Position numbers and translations under genes: made by a program. From NCBI RefSeq assembly GCF_001767295.1, contig NZ_CP014944.1:1302001-1366000 (forward strand): 64,000 nucleotides of DNA, given 5' to 3'. This DNA is from Colwellia sp. PAMC 20917. GTDB taxonomy: Bacteria; Pseudomonadota; Gammaproteobacteria; Enterobacterales; Alteromonadaceae. Under the pieces are notes generated by a model that was not told the DNA's origin, ran no database searches, and saw nothing but the letters and a program-made list of their open reading frames with translations. Position 1 is the first letter of the stretch. The number at the start of each line of letters is the position of its first letter. Of the stretch, positions 38,602 to 48,514 are shown one piece after another.

Positions 38602-41439
38602 TTAGGCGAATTGGCGTTTCTCGCCCTCACCCTCTACGTTGGTAATACAACGTCCACAAAGTTCAGGATGTTTTTCATCTTCCCCGATGTCTTCAGTTAC
38701 ATGCCAACAACGCTCACATTTGGTGCCTGTTGCTGGTGCAACCGTTAACCATAAGCCTTCAATCTCAGTTGCTAAAGCGCCCGTTGGTGCACTGTCAACT
38801 ACTTCAACCGTAGCTTTAGAGGTGATCAAAACAAAGCGAAGTTCTTCGCCTAATTGTTGTAATTTTTCAGCAAGCTCTGCGTTGGTATATAAAATAACCG
38901 CTGCTTCAAGCGCTTTACCCACTTGTTTTTCTTTACGGGCATTTTCTAGTGCTTTGTTTACTTCAGTGCGCACAAGTAAAATTTCATTCCAGTAATCATT
39001 GTTTAAAGTATTACTTGTTTCTGCCTTAGGCAAACCATTAAACCAAACACCGGTGAAAACGAATTCGTCACGCGTTTCACCAGACGGAGTCGGTAGCGCT
39101 TGCCAAATTTCTTGTGCAGTAAAAGATAAAATAGGAGCCATCCAGCGAGTCATCGCTTCAGCGATTAAATACATAGCGGTTTGACAAGAGCGACGCGCCG
39201 TACTGTCTTCTTTCGCTGTATATTGACGGTCTTTAATAATATCTAAGTAGAAGCCACCTAATTCTGTGGTACAGAAGTTCATTAGCTTATGAACAACAAC
39301 ATTAAATTCGTAGTCATCATAAGCGCTAACAATTTCTTTTTGCAATTGTGCAGCTTTATCAACAGCCCAACGGTCAAGTGCAACCATATCGTCAAAAGCG
39401 ACTGAATCAGTTTTAGGATCAAAACCATTAAGGTTTGATAATAAAAAGCGCGAGGTATTACGAATACGACGGTACGCATCGGCTTGACGCTTAAAGATTT
39501 CATCAGAGACAGTAATTTCTTGCGTATAGTTAACTGAAGCTACCCATAAACGCAAAATGTCTGCACCTAACTTACTGGTGATTTCTTTTGGTGTAATAAC
39601 ATTGCCTAATGACTTAGACATTTTGTGACCGTTAGTATCAACGGTAAAGCCATGTGTTAGTACTTGCTTATAAGGCGCTTTACCATTCATCGCTACCGAT
39701 GAAATCATTGACGACATAAACCAACCACGATGTTGATCTGAACCTTCAAGGTATAAATCTGCAACGCCATCAAATTCTTCACGTGCATTAACAACGGAGT
39801 AATGAGTCGTTCCAGAGTCAAACCATACATCTAAGGTGTCTGGTACTTTAATATATTCTTTAGCGTCATCACCAATAAGCTCAGCAGCGTCTAAATCAAA
39901 CCATGCTTGAATGCCTTTTTCTTCAACACGCTTAGCAACCGTTTCAATCAGTTCAATGCTGCGTGGATGTAAAGCACCCGAGTCTTGATGAATAAATAAT
40001 GCCATTGGCACGCCCCAAGTACGTTGACGTGAAATACACCAGTCAGGGCGACCTTCAACCATCAATTCGATACGGCGTTGACCCCAATCAGGGATCCATT
40101 GCGTTTTTTCAATTTCGTTTAATGAATCTTGGCGTAAACCTTTTTTATCCATGCTAATAAACCATTGTGGTGTAGCACGAAAAATTAAGGGTGTTTTGTG
40201 GCGCCAGCAATGCGGGTAAGAATGCTCTATTGCATGGTGATGTACTAAAGTGCCATGTTCTTTCAATGTTTCAACGACATTGGCATTGGCTTTAAAAACA
40301 TGTTGGCCAGCAAACAATGGTGTATCTTCTAAATAAACACCATTAGCGCCAACAGGGTTAGCTACTTCAAGGTTATATATTTTGCCCACCACGAAATCTT
40401 CAACACCATGACCAGGTGCTGTATGTACACAACCCGTACCAGAGTCAGTCGTTACATGCTCGCCTAAGATCATTGGTACAGTAAAATCATAAAATGGGTG
40501 TTTAAGTTGCACTAAATCTAAATCGCTACCTTTACAAAACCCTAATGCATGATATTTATCAATTCCAAAACGGTCCATACATGCTGTCACTAGGTCCGAC
40601 GCTAAAATATAACGTACTTTGCCCTGCTCGGTTTCACATTGTACTAAAGTGTATTCAACGTCGGCATTAACAGAAACTGCTCGGTTAGCCGGAAGTGTCC
40701 AAGGTGTAGTGGTCCAAATAACAACCGATACTTCACCTTCACCTTGATGATTTTCAGGGTGATCAAACTTATCAGCAACACTTTGGTCAACTACGGTGAA
40801 TTTTACGTCAATCGCTGGCGATTGTTTATCTTTGTATTCAACTTCAGCTTCAGCCAAAGAAGAACCACAATCAGTACACCAATGCACAGGTTTGAACCCT
40901 TGATGTAAATGACCATTCTCAGCTATTTTACCTAAAGCACGTATGATATTGGCTTCAGTACCAAAATCCATAGTGAGGTAAGGTTTTTCCCAATCAGCAA
41001 AAATCCCTAAGCGTTTAAAGTCTTCACGCTGCCCAATAACTTGCTTGGCTGCATATTCACGACATTTTTCTCGAAAAACACTGGCAGAAACTTTATGACC
41101 TGGCTTACCAATTTTTTTCTCAACCATTAATTCAATCGGTAAACCATGGCAATCCCAACCAGGCACGAACGGTGCGTTAAAGTCAGATAACGTTTTTGAT
41201 TTAACAATAATATCTTTAAGAATTTTATTAACAGAATGACCTAAGTGAATATCACCATTTGCATACGGAGGACCGTCATGCAAAATAAATGATTTCTTAC
41301 CTTTTTTAGCCGCTCGAATTTGGCCGTACAGATCTTTTTCAGCCCACTCTTTAAGCATGTTTGGTTCACGGTTTGCCATGTTACCTTTCATCGCGAAAGA
41401 AGTAGCTGGCAAGTTTAGGGTTTGTTTATAATCACTCAT
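38602..41439 (-). CDS. ileS: Isoleucyl-tRNA synthetase
   Basis: 945 residues. The class I signature HLGH is in [17 protein letters not shown] (about 58-75), and KMSKS in [12 protein letters not shown] (about 605). The editing domain lies between, with [13 protein letters not shown], and the C-terminal zinc-binding cysteines are in [12 protein letters not shown] and HPELCGRC. This is the eubacterial type, sensitive to mupirocin in known cases. Follows ribF by 115 bases. Confidence 0.98.
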   Translation of the reverse strand: MSDYKQTLNLPATSFAMKGNMANREPNMLKEWAEKDLYGQIRAAKKGKKSFILHDGPPYANGDIHLGHSVNKILKDIIVKSKTLSDFNAPFVPGWDCHGLPIELMVEKKIGKPGHKVSASVFREKCREYAAKQVIGQREDFKRLGIFADWEKPYLTMDFGTEANIIRALGKIAENGHLHQGFKPVHWCTDCGSSLAEAEVEYKDKQSPAIDVKFTVVDQSVADKFDHPENHQGEGEVSVVIWTTTPWTLPANRAVSVNADVEYTLVQCETEQGKVRYILASDLVTACMDRFGIDKYHALGFCKGSDLDLVQLKHPFYDFTVPMILGEHVTTDSGTGCVHTAPGHGVEDFVVGKIYNLEVANPVGANGVYLEDTPLFAGQHVFKANANVVETLKEHGTLVHHHAIEHSYPHCWRHKTPLIFRATPQWFISMDKKGLRQDSLNEIEKTQWIPDWGQRRIELMVEGRPDWCISRQRTWGVPMALFIHQDSGALHPRSIELIETVAKRVEEKGIQAWFDLDAAELIGDDAKEYIKVPDTLDVWFDSGTTHYSVVNAREEFDGVADLYLEGSDQHRGWFMSSMISSVAMNGKAPYKQVLTHGFTVDTNGHKMSKSLGNVITPKEITSKLGADILRLWVASVNYTQEITVSDEIFKRQADAYRRIRNTSRFLLSNLNGFDPKTDSVAFDDMVALDRWAVDKAAQLQKEIVSAYDDYEFNVVVHKLMNFCTTELGGFYLDIIKDRQYTAKEDSTARRSCQTAMYLIAEAMTRWMAPILSFTAQEIWQALPTPSGETRDEFVFTGVWFNGLPKAETSNTLNNDYWNEILLVRTEVNKALENARKEKQVGKALEAAVILYTNAELAEKLQQLGEELRFVLITSKATVEVVDSAPTGALATEIEGLWLTVAPATGTKCERCWHVTEDIGEDEKHPELCGRCITNVEGEGEKRQFA

Positions 41440-41554
41440 TTAAATCATTATCCGTTGTTATATTCGCTAACTGGTGGTTAGCCTCTAATAAGTTAATAGT
41501 AAAATCGACATTGGCTTGATATTACTTTTACTATTAACTCACGTATCTGTTTAT

Positions 41555-42481
41555 TTATAAATCTTCAACAAAGGCTTTTGCCTGCTCACTATCTTGTGAT
41601 ATTTGCTTAGTTAATTCATCTAGTGATGAAAACTTTATTTCATTTCTTAATTTATTTAGCATAACCACTTCAATGGTTTGACCATAAATGTCTTCATTGA
41701 AGTTAAAAATATGTACTTCTAGCTGCTGCCTAATACCAGACACTGTTGGTCTTGAGCCAATATTAGCCACACCATAAAAGCATTCTTTAACGGTATTTAC
41801 TTTTACCACGAAAACACCAGAGATAGGTGAAACTCGTCTTTTTAATAAAACATTTGCGGTAGGAAACCCTAGTTTTCGGCCACGCTTATCACCATGAAAA
41901 ACCCGACCAATAATAGAGTAAGCCCGACCTAGCATTCTTTCTGCATCAGCTAATTGATTATTCTCTAAAGCATTACGTATTTGAGTACTGCTGATCCGAC
42001 AGTTTTCAAGTTTGAAACTTGCGGTATCAGAAACAGCAAAATCAAATTGTTCACCGGCTTGTTTTAGCAGACTAAAATTGCCTAAACGGTTTTTTCCAAA
42101 GCGAAAATCGTCACCAATAATTAAATGTTTAATACCTAGCTGTTGAACTAATAACAGTTCGATAAAATCTGACGCGCTTTTATTGGCAAATTCTCGATGA
42201 AAATTAACACAAATTAGACGTTCTACACCCAAATTTTTTAAAAGAAAATATTTATCTCTTAAACGTGTCAATCTTGCAGGAGCCGTCTCAGGAGAAAATA
42301 ACTCTTGCGGCTGAGGCTCAAAAATCATCACTGCTGGTGTACAATTCAATGCTTTAGCTTTTGCAATTAAAGCCTTTATAACGCGAGCATGCCCTAAATG
42401 AACACCGTCAAAATTGCCTATGGTTAACACACAGCCATGATCTTCAGCTTGAATATTGTGGATACCGCGTATTAACTGCAT
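41555..42481 (-). CDS. ribF: Bifunctional riboflavin kinase / FAD synthetase
   Basis: Makes FMN then FAD. The 308-residue protein has an N-terminal nucleotidyltransferase domain (TIGNFDGVHLGHARVI at about 20-35; GDDFRFGKNRLGNF about 125; ISSTQIRNAL) and a C-terminal kinase domain (GRKLGFPTANVLL about 205, then SGVFVVKVN and GVANIGSRPTV). Located before ileS as in many gammaproteobacteria. murJ lies upstream with a 122-base gap. Confidence 0.96.
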   Translation of the reverse strand: MQLIRGIHNIQAEDHGCVLTIGNFDGVHLGHARVIKALIAKAKALNCTPAVMIFEPQPQELFSPETAPARLTRLRDKYFLLKNLGVERLICVNFHREFANKSASDFIELLLVQQLGIKHLIIGDDFRFGKNRLGNFSLLKQAGEQFDFAVSDTASFKLENCRISSTQIRNALENNQLADAERMLGRAYSIIGRVFHGDKRGRKLGFPTANVLLKRRVSPISGVFVVKVNTVKECFYGVANIGSRPTVSGIRQQLEVHIFNFNEDIYGQTIEVVMLNKLRNEIKFSSLDELTKQISQDSEQAKAFVEDL

Positions 42482-42603
42482 TTAATTAAAAAACCTAAAT
42501 TTGACTGACATTAGTAGACAAATGTCGCCATTAATGAATAAAAACCGATAAATTATATATCACTCAAGCTTAAGAATCAGCACCTGAAGCTAATTTCATC
42601 AAT

Positions 42604-44193
42604 TTATTTTTCAGTTACTTTAACTTTGAAATCTTTCACTCGAATTCCTAGTGCAGCAATAGAAATAAAATAACTGAGCATACCTAAAGTAATGCAAATA
42701 AGTAATTGTTGAATTTGCAAGGTGGTTTCCATCGCTAACCAAACTTTAAACGGGGGTGATAACGTAAAAACAACCACTGCCATTATCCCTGCAGAAAAGA
42801 TAAGCCGCGCAAAAAACCACCACGTTGTTTTAGACAATGCAAAGATATTATTACTTTTTAAACCGTGGTAAAGCATTAACGCATTGAGTGTTGCCGACAT
42901 AGCTGTCGCAATGGCCAAACCTACATAACCAAAAAAAGGGGCCAACATCAGATTGAAAATCATATTCGCCGCCATCGCTTTAATACCTATTTTTACGGGG
43001 GTTTTAGTATCTTGGCGTGCGTAATAAGCCGGCGCTAATATTTTAATAAACATAAAGCTGATTAAACCCGACAGGTAAGCAAATAAAGCATAAGAGACTT
43101 GTAAAACAGTTTCTTGAGAAAACTCACCACGCATAAATAAAATCATAATAATCGGCTGAGCTAATACCATTAACCCTGCAAGTGCAGGCCAGCCAAATAA
43201 AGAAACAATTTTTAAGCCCCAAGTAATCGTCTCACTAAACTCTTCTTTGTCTTGCTTAGTATGCAATTTAGCTAAACTGGGCAAAATAACGGTAGCTATA
43301 CCAATACCAAATAACCCTAAGGGAAATTCTAATAAGCGGTCGGCGTAATAAAGCCAACTAATCGAGCCAGTGACTAAGATACTGGCTATTAGGGTATCAA
43401 GCAGTAAATTAATTTGCGTAACGGAAACACCGAACAAAGCAGGAACAATAAGTTTGCGGATTTTTTTTACACCTTTCGCGTGCCAAGCCCATTTTGGTTT
43501 AACAAAGACACCGGCTTTAATTAAAAAAGGTATTTGAAATAAGAACTGAGCTAAGCCTCCTAAAAATACGCCCCAAGCTAATGCAAAAGCAGGATTGTCG
43601 AATAAGGGTGACAAGTAAATCGCACAGCCAATAATACAGACATTAAGTAAAACAGGGGTAAAAGAAGAAACCGCAAATCGACCAAAAGTATTTAAAATCG
43701 CGCCGGCAAGTGCGGTAAAGCTAACAAACCATAAATAGGGAAAGGTAATTTTTAATAGTGATGCGGCTAACTCAAACTGCTGGGCTTTGGGGCCATCGTT
43801 AAGCCAATCTACAAACCAACCAAAACCGAATAAAATCACAAATAACGGCGAGGCTATCATGCCAATAAGCGTTACTATGGTAACAATTACACCTAAGGTG
43901 CCTGAAACTTGAGCGATTAATTTACGTGTTTCACCATCTTTCAAACTCAGCCCATCGGCCTCATCTTTGGTATGATATTCACTCAACACAGGGACAAAAG
44001 CTTGTGCAAAAGCACCTTCTGCAAATAATCGACGTAGAAAATTGGGAATTTTATTGGCAAAGAAAAAAACATCCGACGCTAAACCTGCACCAATAATGTT
44101 CGCAATAACAACGTCTCTAACCAAACCGAGCACACGAGAAATCAAAGTCATAAAACTCACTATAAGACCTGATTTTATTAACTTTTTACTCAA
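42604..44193 (-). CDS. murJ: Lipid II flippase MurJ
   Basis: 529 residues with about 14 membrane segments of the MATE-like MOP superfamily. The start SGLIVSFMTLISRVLGLVRD and the segment AEGAFAQAFVPVLSEY are family signatures. It flips lipid II across the inner membrane for peptidoglycan synthesis. It is divergent from rpsT, the order seen in E. coli (murJ/mviN excepted in direction), and the two share a 310-base region with a Fur-like palindrome. Confidence 0.95.
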   Translation of the reverse strand: MSKKLIKSGLIVSFMTLISRVLGLVRDVVIANIIGAGLASDVFFFANKIPNFLRRLFAEGAFAQAFVPVLSEYHTKDEADGLSLKDGETRKLIAQVSGTLGVIVTIVTLIGMIASPLFVILFGFGWFVDWLNDGPKAQQFELAASLLKITFPYLWFVSFTALAGAILNTFGRFAVSSFTPVLLNVCIIGCAIYLSPLFDNPAFALAWGVFLGGLAQFLFQIPFLIKAGVFVKPKWAWHAKGVKKIRKLIVPALFGVSVTQINLLLDTLIASILVTGSISWLYYADRLLEFPLGLFGIGIATVILPSLAKLHTKQDKEEFSETITWGLKIVSLFGWPALAGLMVLAQPIIMILFMRGEFSQETVLQVSYALFAYLSGLISFMFIKILAPAYYARQDTKTPVKIGIKAMAANMIFNLMLAPFFGYVGLAIATAMSATLNALMLYHGLKSNNIFALSKTTWWFFARLIFSAGIMAVVVFTLSPPFKVWLAMETTLQIQQLLICITLGMLSYFISIAALGIRVKDFKVKVTEK

Positions 44194-44358
44194 TGCATAG
44201 CTCCAATAAATCGATATAAATCATCATATTCCAAGATGTAATTTTTCATTAATATTATGCAGCTTTTTACCTGTGATAAACAAGTAAATGCAAAGAAGTT
44301 TTTAATCTATTTTAAATCCTGTAAATAACAGGTAAAATAGCGCCATTATTTAGTAACC

Positions 44359-44377
44359 AATAATGATAATTATTATA
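44359..44377. promoter_or_regulatory. Fur-box-like palindrome between murJ and rpsT
   Basis: AATAATGATAATTATTATA matches the 19-base Fur consensus (GATAATGATAATCATTATC) at 16 of 19 positions. It lies 46 bases upstream of the rpsT -35 element and 165 bases from the murJ start. In AT-rich DNA such a match can be chance. Confidence 0.35.
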
Positions 44378-44423
44378 TAATGGTAAATTCATCGTTATTA
44401 AGTAAATTAAACCGGTAAAAGGT

Positions 44424-44452
44424 TTGACAATCGAGCTAAAAAAAGGCATATT
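44424..44452 (+). promoter_or_regulatory. Promoter for rpsT
   Basis: TTGACA at 44424-44429 and CATATT at 44447-44452, with 17 bases between. It gives a leader of about 45 bases before the TTG start. Confidence 0.7.
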
Positions 44453-44503
44453 TCCTCGCCTTAAATTTAGGCTATATATACAATCATATTTTAGGAGTTC
44501 ACC

Positions 44504-44764
44504 TTGGCTAATTCAAAGCAGGCGAAGAAACGCGCGGTTCAATCAGAAAAACGCCGTCAACATAATGCAAGTCGTCGTTCAATGATGCGCACTCTATTCA
44601 AAAAAGTACTCGCTGCAATTGAAGCTGGTGACAAAGACACAGCATCTAAAGAATTTGCTGCTGCACAACCGATCTTAGATCGTTTTGCAAGCAAAGGTCT
44701 TATTCACAAAAATAAAGCTGCTCGTAGTAAGAGTCGTTTAAACGCTGCTATTAAAGCGCTTTAA
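44504..44764 (+). CDS. rpsT: Ribosomal protein S20
   Basis: 86 residues, basic and helical, beginning (M)[20 protein letters not shown] and ending [10 protein letters not shown] as in the family. It binds 16S rRNA in the body of the small subunit. The start is TTG with AGGAG six bases upstream; E. coli rpsT also uses UUG, which is part of its feedback control, so the same may hold here. Own promoter and strong terminator. Confidence 0.97.
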   Translation: MANSKQAKKRAVQSEKRRQHNASRRSMMRTLFKKVLAAIEAGDKDTASKEFAAAQPILDRFASKGLIHKNKAARSKSRLNAAIKAL

Positions 44765-44780
44765 TTTTTGTTATTGAATT

Positions 44781-44809
44781 AAAAAACCAGCTTATGCTGG
44801 TTTTTTTTT
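44781..44809 (+). terminator. Terminator after rpsT
   Basis: Stem AAAAAACCAGC / GCTGGTTTTTT around TTAT, followed by a T-run of nine. Confidence 0.9.
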
Positions 44810-44946
44810 GCCTATTATTTAACTCGCCAATAAAACAAACTCACTAAAGCCTGATCCCATCCCACAGATTAAGACCTTGCGCATCCTGCTATTTTTGGTA
44901 ATCTCTTTGCGTTATATACATATTCAAAAAATACGTGAGAATAAAA

Positions 44947-46599
44947 ATGAGACTAACAAAACTCGCTACTGGCCTTTTGCTTGCCACTAGCCTATTAAGC
45001 GCTTGTAGTGAAAATAATAAACAACCAAGTTCAGCGCCTACTTTATTAGCAGAAGCCAAAAGTCGTTTAGATATATATAAGCCCGTAACACTTAGTGCTG
45101 ATTTGAGCCACTTGTCTGAAAACCAGAAAAAAATGATCGTATTGCTTATTGAAGCTTCAGATATTATTGATGAACTTTTCTGGCTACAGGCTTTTGGTGA
45201 AGACAAAGCAAGCTTTCTTGCCAGTATTGAAGATGAAAAGGTCCGTGAATTTGCCCGTATCAATTATGGTCCTTGGGATAGATTAGATGGCGACAAACCT
45301 TTCCTTTCTGGATATCAAGCAAAAGCGGCTGGCGCAGAGTTTTATCCTAATGATTTAACCAAAGCTGAATTTGAGCAAGCAGATTTTGCTGACAAAAGTG
45401 GCTTATATTCGGTCGTTAAGCGTGGTAGCGATGGCCAATTAACATCAGTGGCTTTTTCTGAGCTTTATAGCGATAGCATTAATCGTATTGCGGCTATATT
45501 AGAAAAAGCATCAAGCTTTGCTGATGATAAAGAATTTGCAAATTACTTAAACTTACGTGCGACAGCAATCCGTCATGATGACTTTCAAGCGTCTGATTTT
45601 GCTTGGATGGATATGAAAAACAATCCTATTGATGTCGTTATTGGCCCAATAGAAACCTACGAAGATCAGCTTTATGGTTACCGCGCTGCTTTTGAATCTT
45701 ATGTACTCATTAAAGATTTAGCTTGGAGTGAAAAACTCGCTAAATATGCTGAATATTTACCCGAATTACAAAAAGACTTACCCGTTAAAAAAGCTTATAA
45801 AAAAGAAGTACCGGGCTCTGATGCAGACTTAAACGCATACGACGTCATTTATTATGCAGGTCATTCTAATGCCGGTAGTAAAACCATTGCGATTAATCTC
45901 CCCAATGACGAAAAAGTACAGTTAGAGAAAGGTACGCGCCGTTTACAACTTAAAAATGCGATGCAAGCCAAGTTCGATAATATTATGTTACCCATTGCTA
46001 GTACCTTAATCGTTGCTGAGCAACGTGAAAATGTAACATTCAATGCCTTCTTTGCTAATACGATGTTTCATGAGGTTGCCCATGGTTTGGGTATCAAAAA
46101 TACGATTAATGATAAGGGCACAGTACGCCAATCATTAAAAGAACATGCTTCAGCACTAGAAGAAGGTAAAGCCGATATCCTTGGGCTTTATATGATCCGC
46201 CAGTTACTCATTAAAGGCGCCATTGAAGAAGGTACATTGCAAGATTATTACACAACCTTCTTAGCGGGAATTTTCCGTTCAGTGCGCTTTGGCGCAACAT
46301 CTGCTCACGGTAAAGCCAACATGGTACGGTTTAATTACTTTGCTGAGCAAGGGGCGTTTACTCGTAACTCGCAAGGGTTATACTCTGTCAACATTGATAA
46401 GATGACAGCCGCCATTGATTCGTTGTCTGAGCTTATCTTAACTCTACAAGGTAATGGTGATTATGAAGGTGTGGCTGCACTTGTTGCAAAAAGCGGTGTC
46501 ATTAAAGCCGATTTAGCAGAAGACTTAGCGCGAATTGAAGCCGCTAATATTCCTGTTGATATTACCTTTAAGCAAGGTAAAAAAGTGTTGGGTTTATAA
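44947..46599 (+). CDS. Dipeptidyl-peptidase III-like (M49-like) zinc peptidase, lipoprotein
   Basis: 550 residues from the ATG at 44947 (a GTG twelve bases earlier is possible). The signal peptide ends with lipobox LLSAC, cysteine at 20, so it is probably anchored to a membrane. The zinc motif is H375-EVA-H379 (HExxH) with the distal EEGKAD at 405-410, a pair resembling the M49 family, where the first motif is normally HExxxH. ELFWLQAFGED, AEFYPNDLTKAEFE and VVIGPIETYEDQLYGYRAAFE also fit the DPP III-like group. Likely role: cleaving short peptides in the periplasm. Stands alone between two terminators. Confidence 0.75.
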   Translation: MRLTKLATGLLLATSLLSACSENNKQPSSAPTLLAEAKSRLDIYKPVTLSADLSHLSENQKKMIVLLIEASDIIDELFWLQAFGEDKASFLASIEDEKVREFARINYGPWDRLDGDKPFLSGYQAKAAGAEFYPNDLTKAEFEQADFADKSGLYSVVKRGSDGQLTSVAFSELYSDSINRIAAILEKASSFADDKEFANYLNLRATAIRHDDFQASDFAWMDMKNNPIDVVIGPIETYEDQLYGYRAAFESYVLIKDLAWSEKLAKYAEYLPELQKDLPVKKAYKKEVPGSDADLNAYDVIYYAGHSNAGSKTIAINLPNDEKVQLEKGTRRLQLKNAMQAKFDNIMLPIASTLIVAEQRENVTFNAFFANTMFHEVAHGLGIKNTINDKGTVRQSLKEHASALEEGKADILGLYMIRQLLIKGAIEEGTLQDYYTTFLAGIFRSVRFGATSAHGKANMVRFNYFAEQGAFTRNSQGLYSVNIDKMTAAIDSLSELILTLQGNGDYEGVAALVAKSGVIKADLAEDLARIEAANIPVDITFKQGKKVLGL

Positions 46600-46618
46600 T
46601 ACTCATACGTTAAGTACC

Positions 46619-46649
46619 AAAAAAGCCTATCAATACGATAGGCTTTTTT
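46619..46649 (+). terminator. Terminator after the M49-like gene
   Basis: 13-bp stem AAAAAAGCCTATC / GATAGGCTTTTTT with loop AATAC at 46619-46649. The A- and T-runs are part of the stem ends. Confidence 0.88.
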
Positions 46650-46731
46650 GTAAATAAAAAACTCGAAATAATTTCGCCGTATTCAAGGTCTCCTAAACTA
46701 GTTAGTCATATAAATAAAAGTAGGTTGTTTC

Positions 46732-47217
46732 ATGAAAGCATTTTTATCAATTATTATAATATTCGTTAGCATATTGTCGCTCAACGTTAACGCCAATGAC
46801 AATCAAGCCCCAGACTGGACACTAAAAACCCAAGCCGGTAAAAGTATTTCATTAGCAGACTATCAGGGCAAGCCGGTGATTTTGCATTTTTGGGCAACAT
46901 GGTGTCCTTATTGTAAAAAATTGCAGCCTAAATTAGTCGAGCTAACTGAAAAGTATAAAAATACCGGCATTGAGATTGTTGCTATTAGTTTTAGTGAAGA
47001 TGAAGGAGCAAAACCACAAGACTCGATTACTCAACGAGGTTATCAATTTATTACCGGTGTTGAAGGTGAAAAAGTTGCCAACTTGTATGGCGTAAAAGGT
47101 ACACCAACGACATTTTTTATCAATCGAAGTGGACAAGTTGTTTTCAAATCGACCAGCTCAAATATTAACGATCCAAAATTAGAGTTAGCGGTTAAAGAAA
47201 TCATTAAACCCGCATAA
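46732..47217 (+). CDS. TlpA-like thioredoxin-fold protein, exported
   Basis: 161 residues with a signal peptide (MKAFLSIIIIFVSILSLNVNA) and a TlpA/AhpC-TSA fold. The redox motif is CPYC in FWATWCPYCKKLQPKL (about residue 62), with the cis-proline GVKGTPTTFFI near 125. It is expected to reduce or exchange disulfides in the periplasm. No cytochrome c maturation genes are nearby, so the partner cannot be told. Converges on the dinB remnant. Confidence 0.88.
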   Translation: MKAFLSIIIIFVSILSLNVNANDNQAPDWTLKTQAGKSISLADYQGKPVILHFWATWCPYCKKLQPKLVELTEKYKNTGIEIVAISFSEDEGAKPQDSITQRGYQFITGVEGEKVANLYGVKGTPTTFFINRSGQVVFKSTSSNINDPKLELAVKEIIKPA

Positions 47218-47272
47218 GCACAGTAATAAAAACTAAAATACCGCTACTGACATCATATCAAGTCACTACCGG

Positions 47273-47752
47273 TTATAAACTAAAACAAAGCTGCTGTGTT
47301 TCTTTGTTATTATGCTCAGCAAAACCTAGGGTTAATCCTATTAAACGTATTCCCCTAGATTGACTGCGCAGCAGTGCTTTTAACAGTAATTGTTTAAAGG
47401 TTTTTTCATCACAGTGGCTGCTTTGCTGTTCCACTGTCGTTTGAGTAAAATCATTAAACTTAAGTTTAATCCCTTGCTTATTAATAACCATATGTTGATG
47501 TTTTTCTAATCTCACTAAAAGCTTCTCATATAAAAGCTCAACGGCACTTTCACACTCTTTTTCACCAGACAAGTCTTGAGAAAAAGTGGTTTCTATCGCT
47601 AATGATTTTCTTACTCTGTCGGTTTCTAATTGGCGATGATCAATACCAAAACTACGTTGATACAATGCAGGCGCAAACTTGCCGACAATAGGTGTTAATA
47701 CGGCGACAGAGCTTGCTCGTATATCTGCACATGACGAAAAGCCGTAACCCAA
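47273..47752 (-). pseudogene. dinB: dinB (DNA polymerase IV) C-terminal remnant
   Basis: The frame encodes the end of the thumb (GYGFSSCADIRASSVAVL), the linker (GIDHRQLETDRVRKSLAIETTF) and the whole little-finger domain of Pol IV; NKQGIKLKFNDFTQTTVEQQ corresponds to the E. coli segment around ARQGVKLKFDDFQQTT. The N-terminal palm and fingers (start MRKIIHIDMDCFYA in E. coli), with the catalytic acidic residues, are missing. Immediately upstream the frame closes with a stop codon. The remnant cannot polymerise; it could at most give a beta-clamp-binding fragment. Truncation is directly visible. Confidence 0.85.
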
Positions 47753-48123
47753 TAACTTTTGATCGCAGTATGTTCTTTAGCACAAGGATCATTCATATCC
47801 CTGACAGAGTTATTTAAAATAAATTTCGATAGTAGTATCGCAAATGTTTTCGCAATATCTTCCCCAACCAGAGTTTTACCCTCACTCATTATTCTAAAGG
47901 GATTATGACCTGAGGGTTTACGCATAAATTTTTTATTAGGTCTTTTGGGGTCTTTTATTTCATTTGATGATTTAGGTTCTTCGAAAAACAACCTAAATTT
48001 TTGATCGGGCGCATCAACAAAATGATGATAGGTTGGCAGACTATGATCTGATAGTTGAACAACATTACTGTTATCAGGTTTAGATAACAGTATTTTAATT
48101 TTGCCTTTTCTTTTTTTTGCCAT
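47695..48123 (-). CDS. Hypothetical protein overlapping the dinB remnant
   Basis: I do not recognise this frame (142 residues). It begins with a very basic MAKKRKGKIKILL, has a charged middle (EEPKSSNEIKDPKRPNKK) and a helix-like GEDIAKTFAILLSKFILNN. Its last 30 residues read DNA that in another frame is the start of the dinB remnant, so the C-terminus is probably not original. The piece KEHTAIK just before could itself be a trace of the dinB helix-hairpin-helix (usually GKVTAxKL). No clear ribosome site precedes the ATG. It may be a fragment of inserted DNA that replaced the dinB 5' end. Confidence 0.4.
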   Translation of the reverse strand: MAKKRKGKIKILLSKPDNSNVVQLSDHSLPTYHHFVDAPDQKFRLFFEEPKSSNEIKDPKRPNKKFMRKPSGHNPFRIMSEGKTLVGEDIAKTFAILLSKFILNNSVRDMNDPCAKEHTAIKSYWVTAFRHVQIYEQALSPY

Positions 48124-48514
48124 GTCTATGCTACACCAAAGTAAGGAACTTTTAATTCAATTACTTTAACTATAGTTCAACAAAAAAGAATTGAGAAGAT
48201 AAAGTTACAAAAAAGTAAGTAACATTATTTATTTTCACCTTTATATCTATATGTATTATTTTTCGGCTTTGAGTCATGTTTTAGTCATGTTTTAATTATA
48301 GTAATCATATTTATCAAAAGTCCCTTATTTCGTTGTGAAAAAATAAAGCATATTTTCGCTATGGGCAACTTAAGCTAGACTGTATAAAAATACAGTATAA
48401 ACTTTTAAGTTAATAGTTCAATACTGAAATAATAATTTGACCACTGTTAATTTCATGCTAAATACGTTAATTTGTCGCTTTATTTTTTATCAATGACTAG
48501 CTGATATTACATTT
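48124..48514. other. Intergenic region before the HupE-like gene
   Basis: About 390 AT-rich bases with no coding or RNA signal. It has an 11-base tandem repeat AGTCATGTTTT at 48272-48293. A likely promoter for the HupE-like gene is TTGACC at 48437-48442 with TAAATA at 48459-48464 (16 bases between). Confidence 0.5.
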
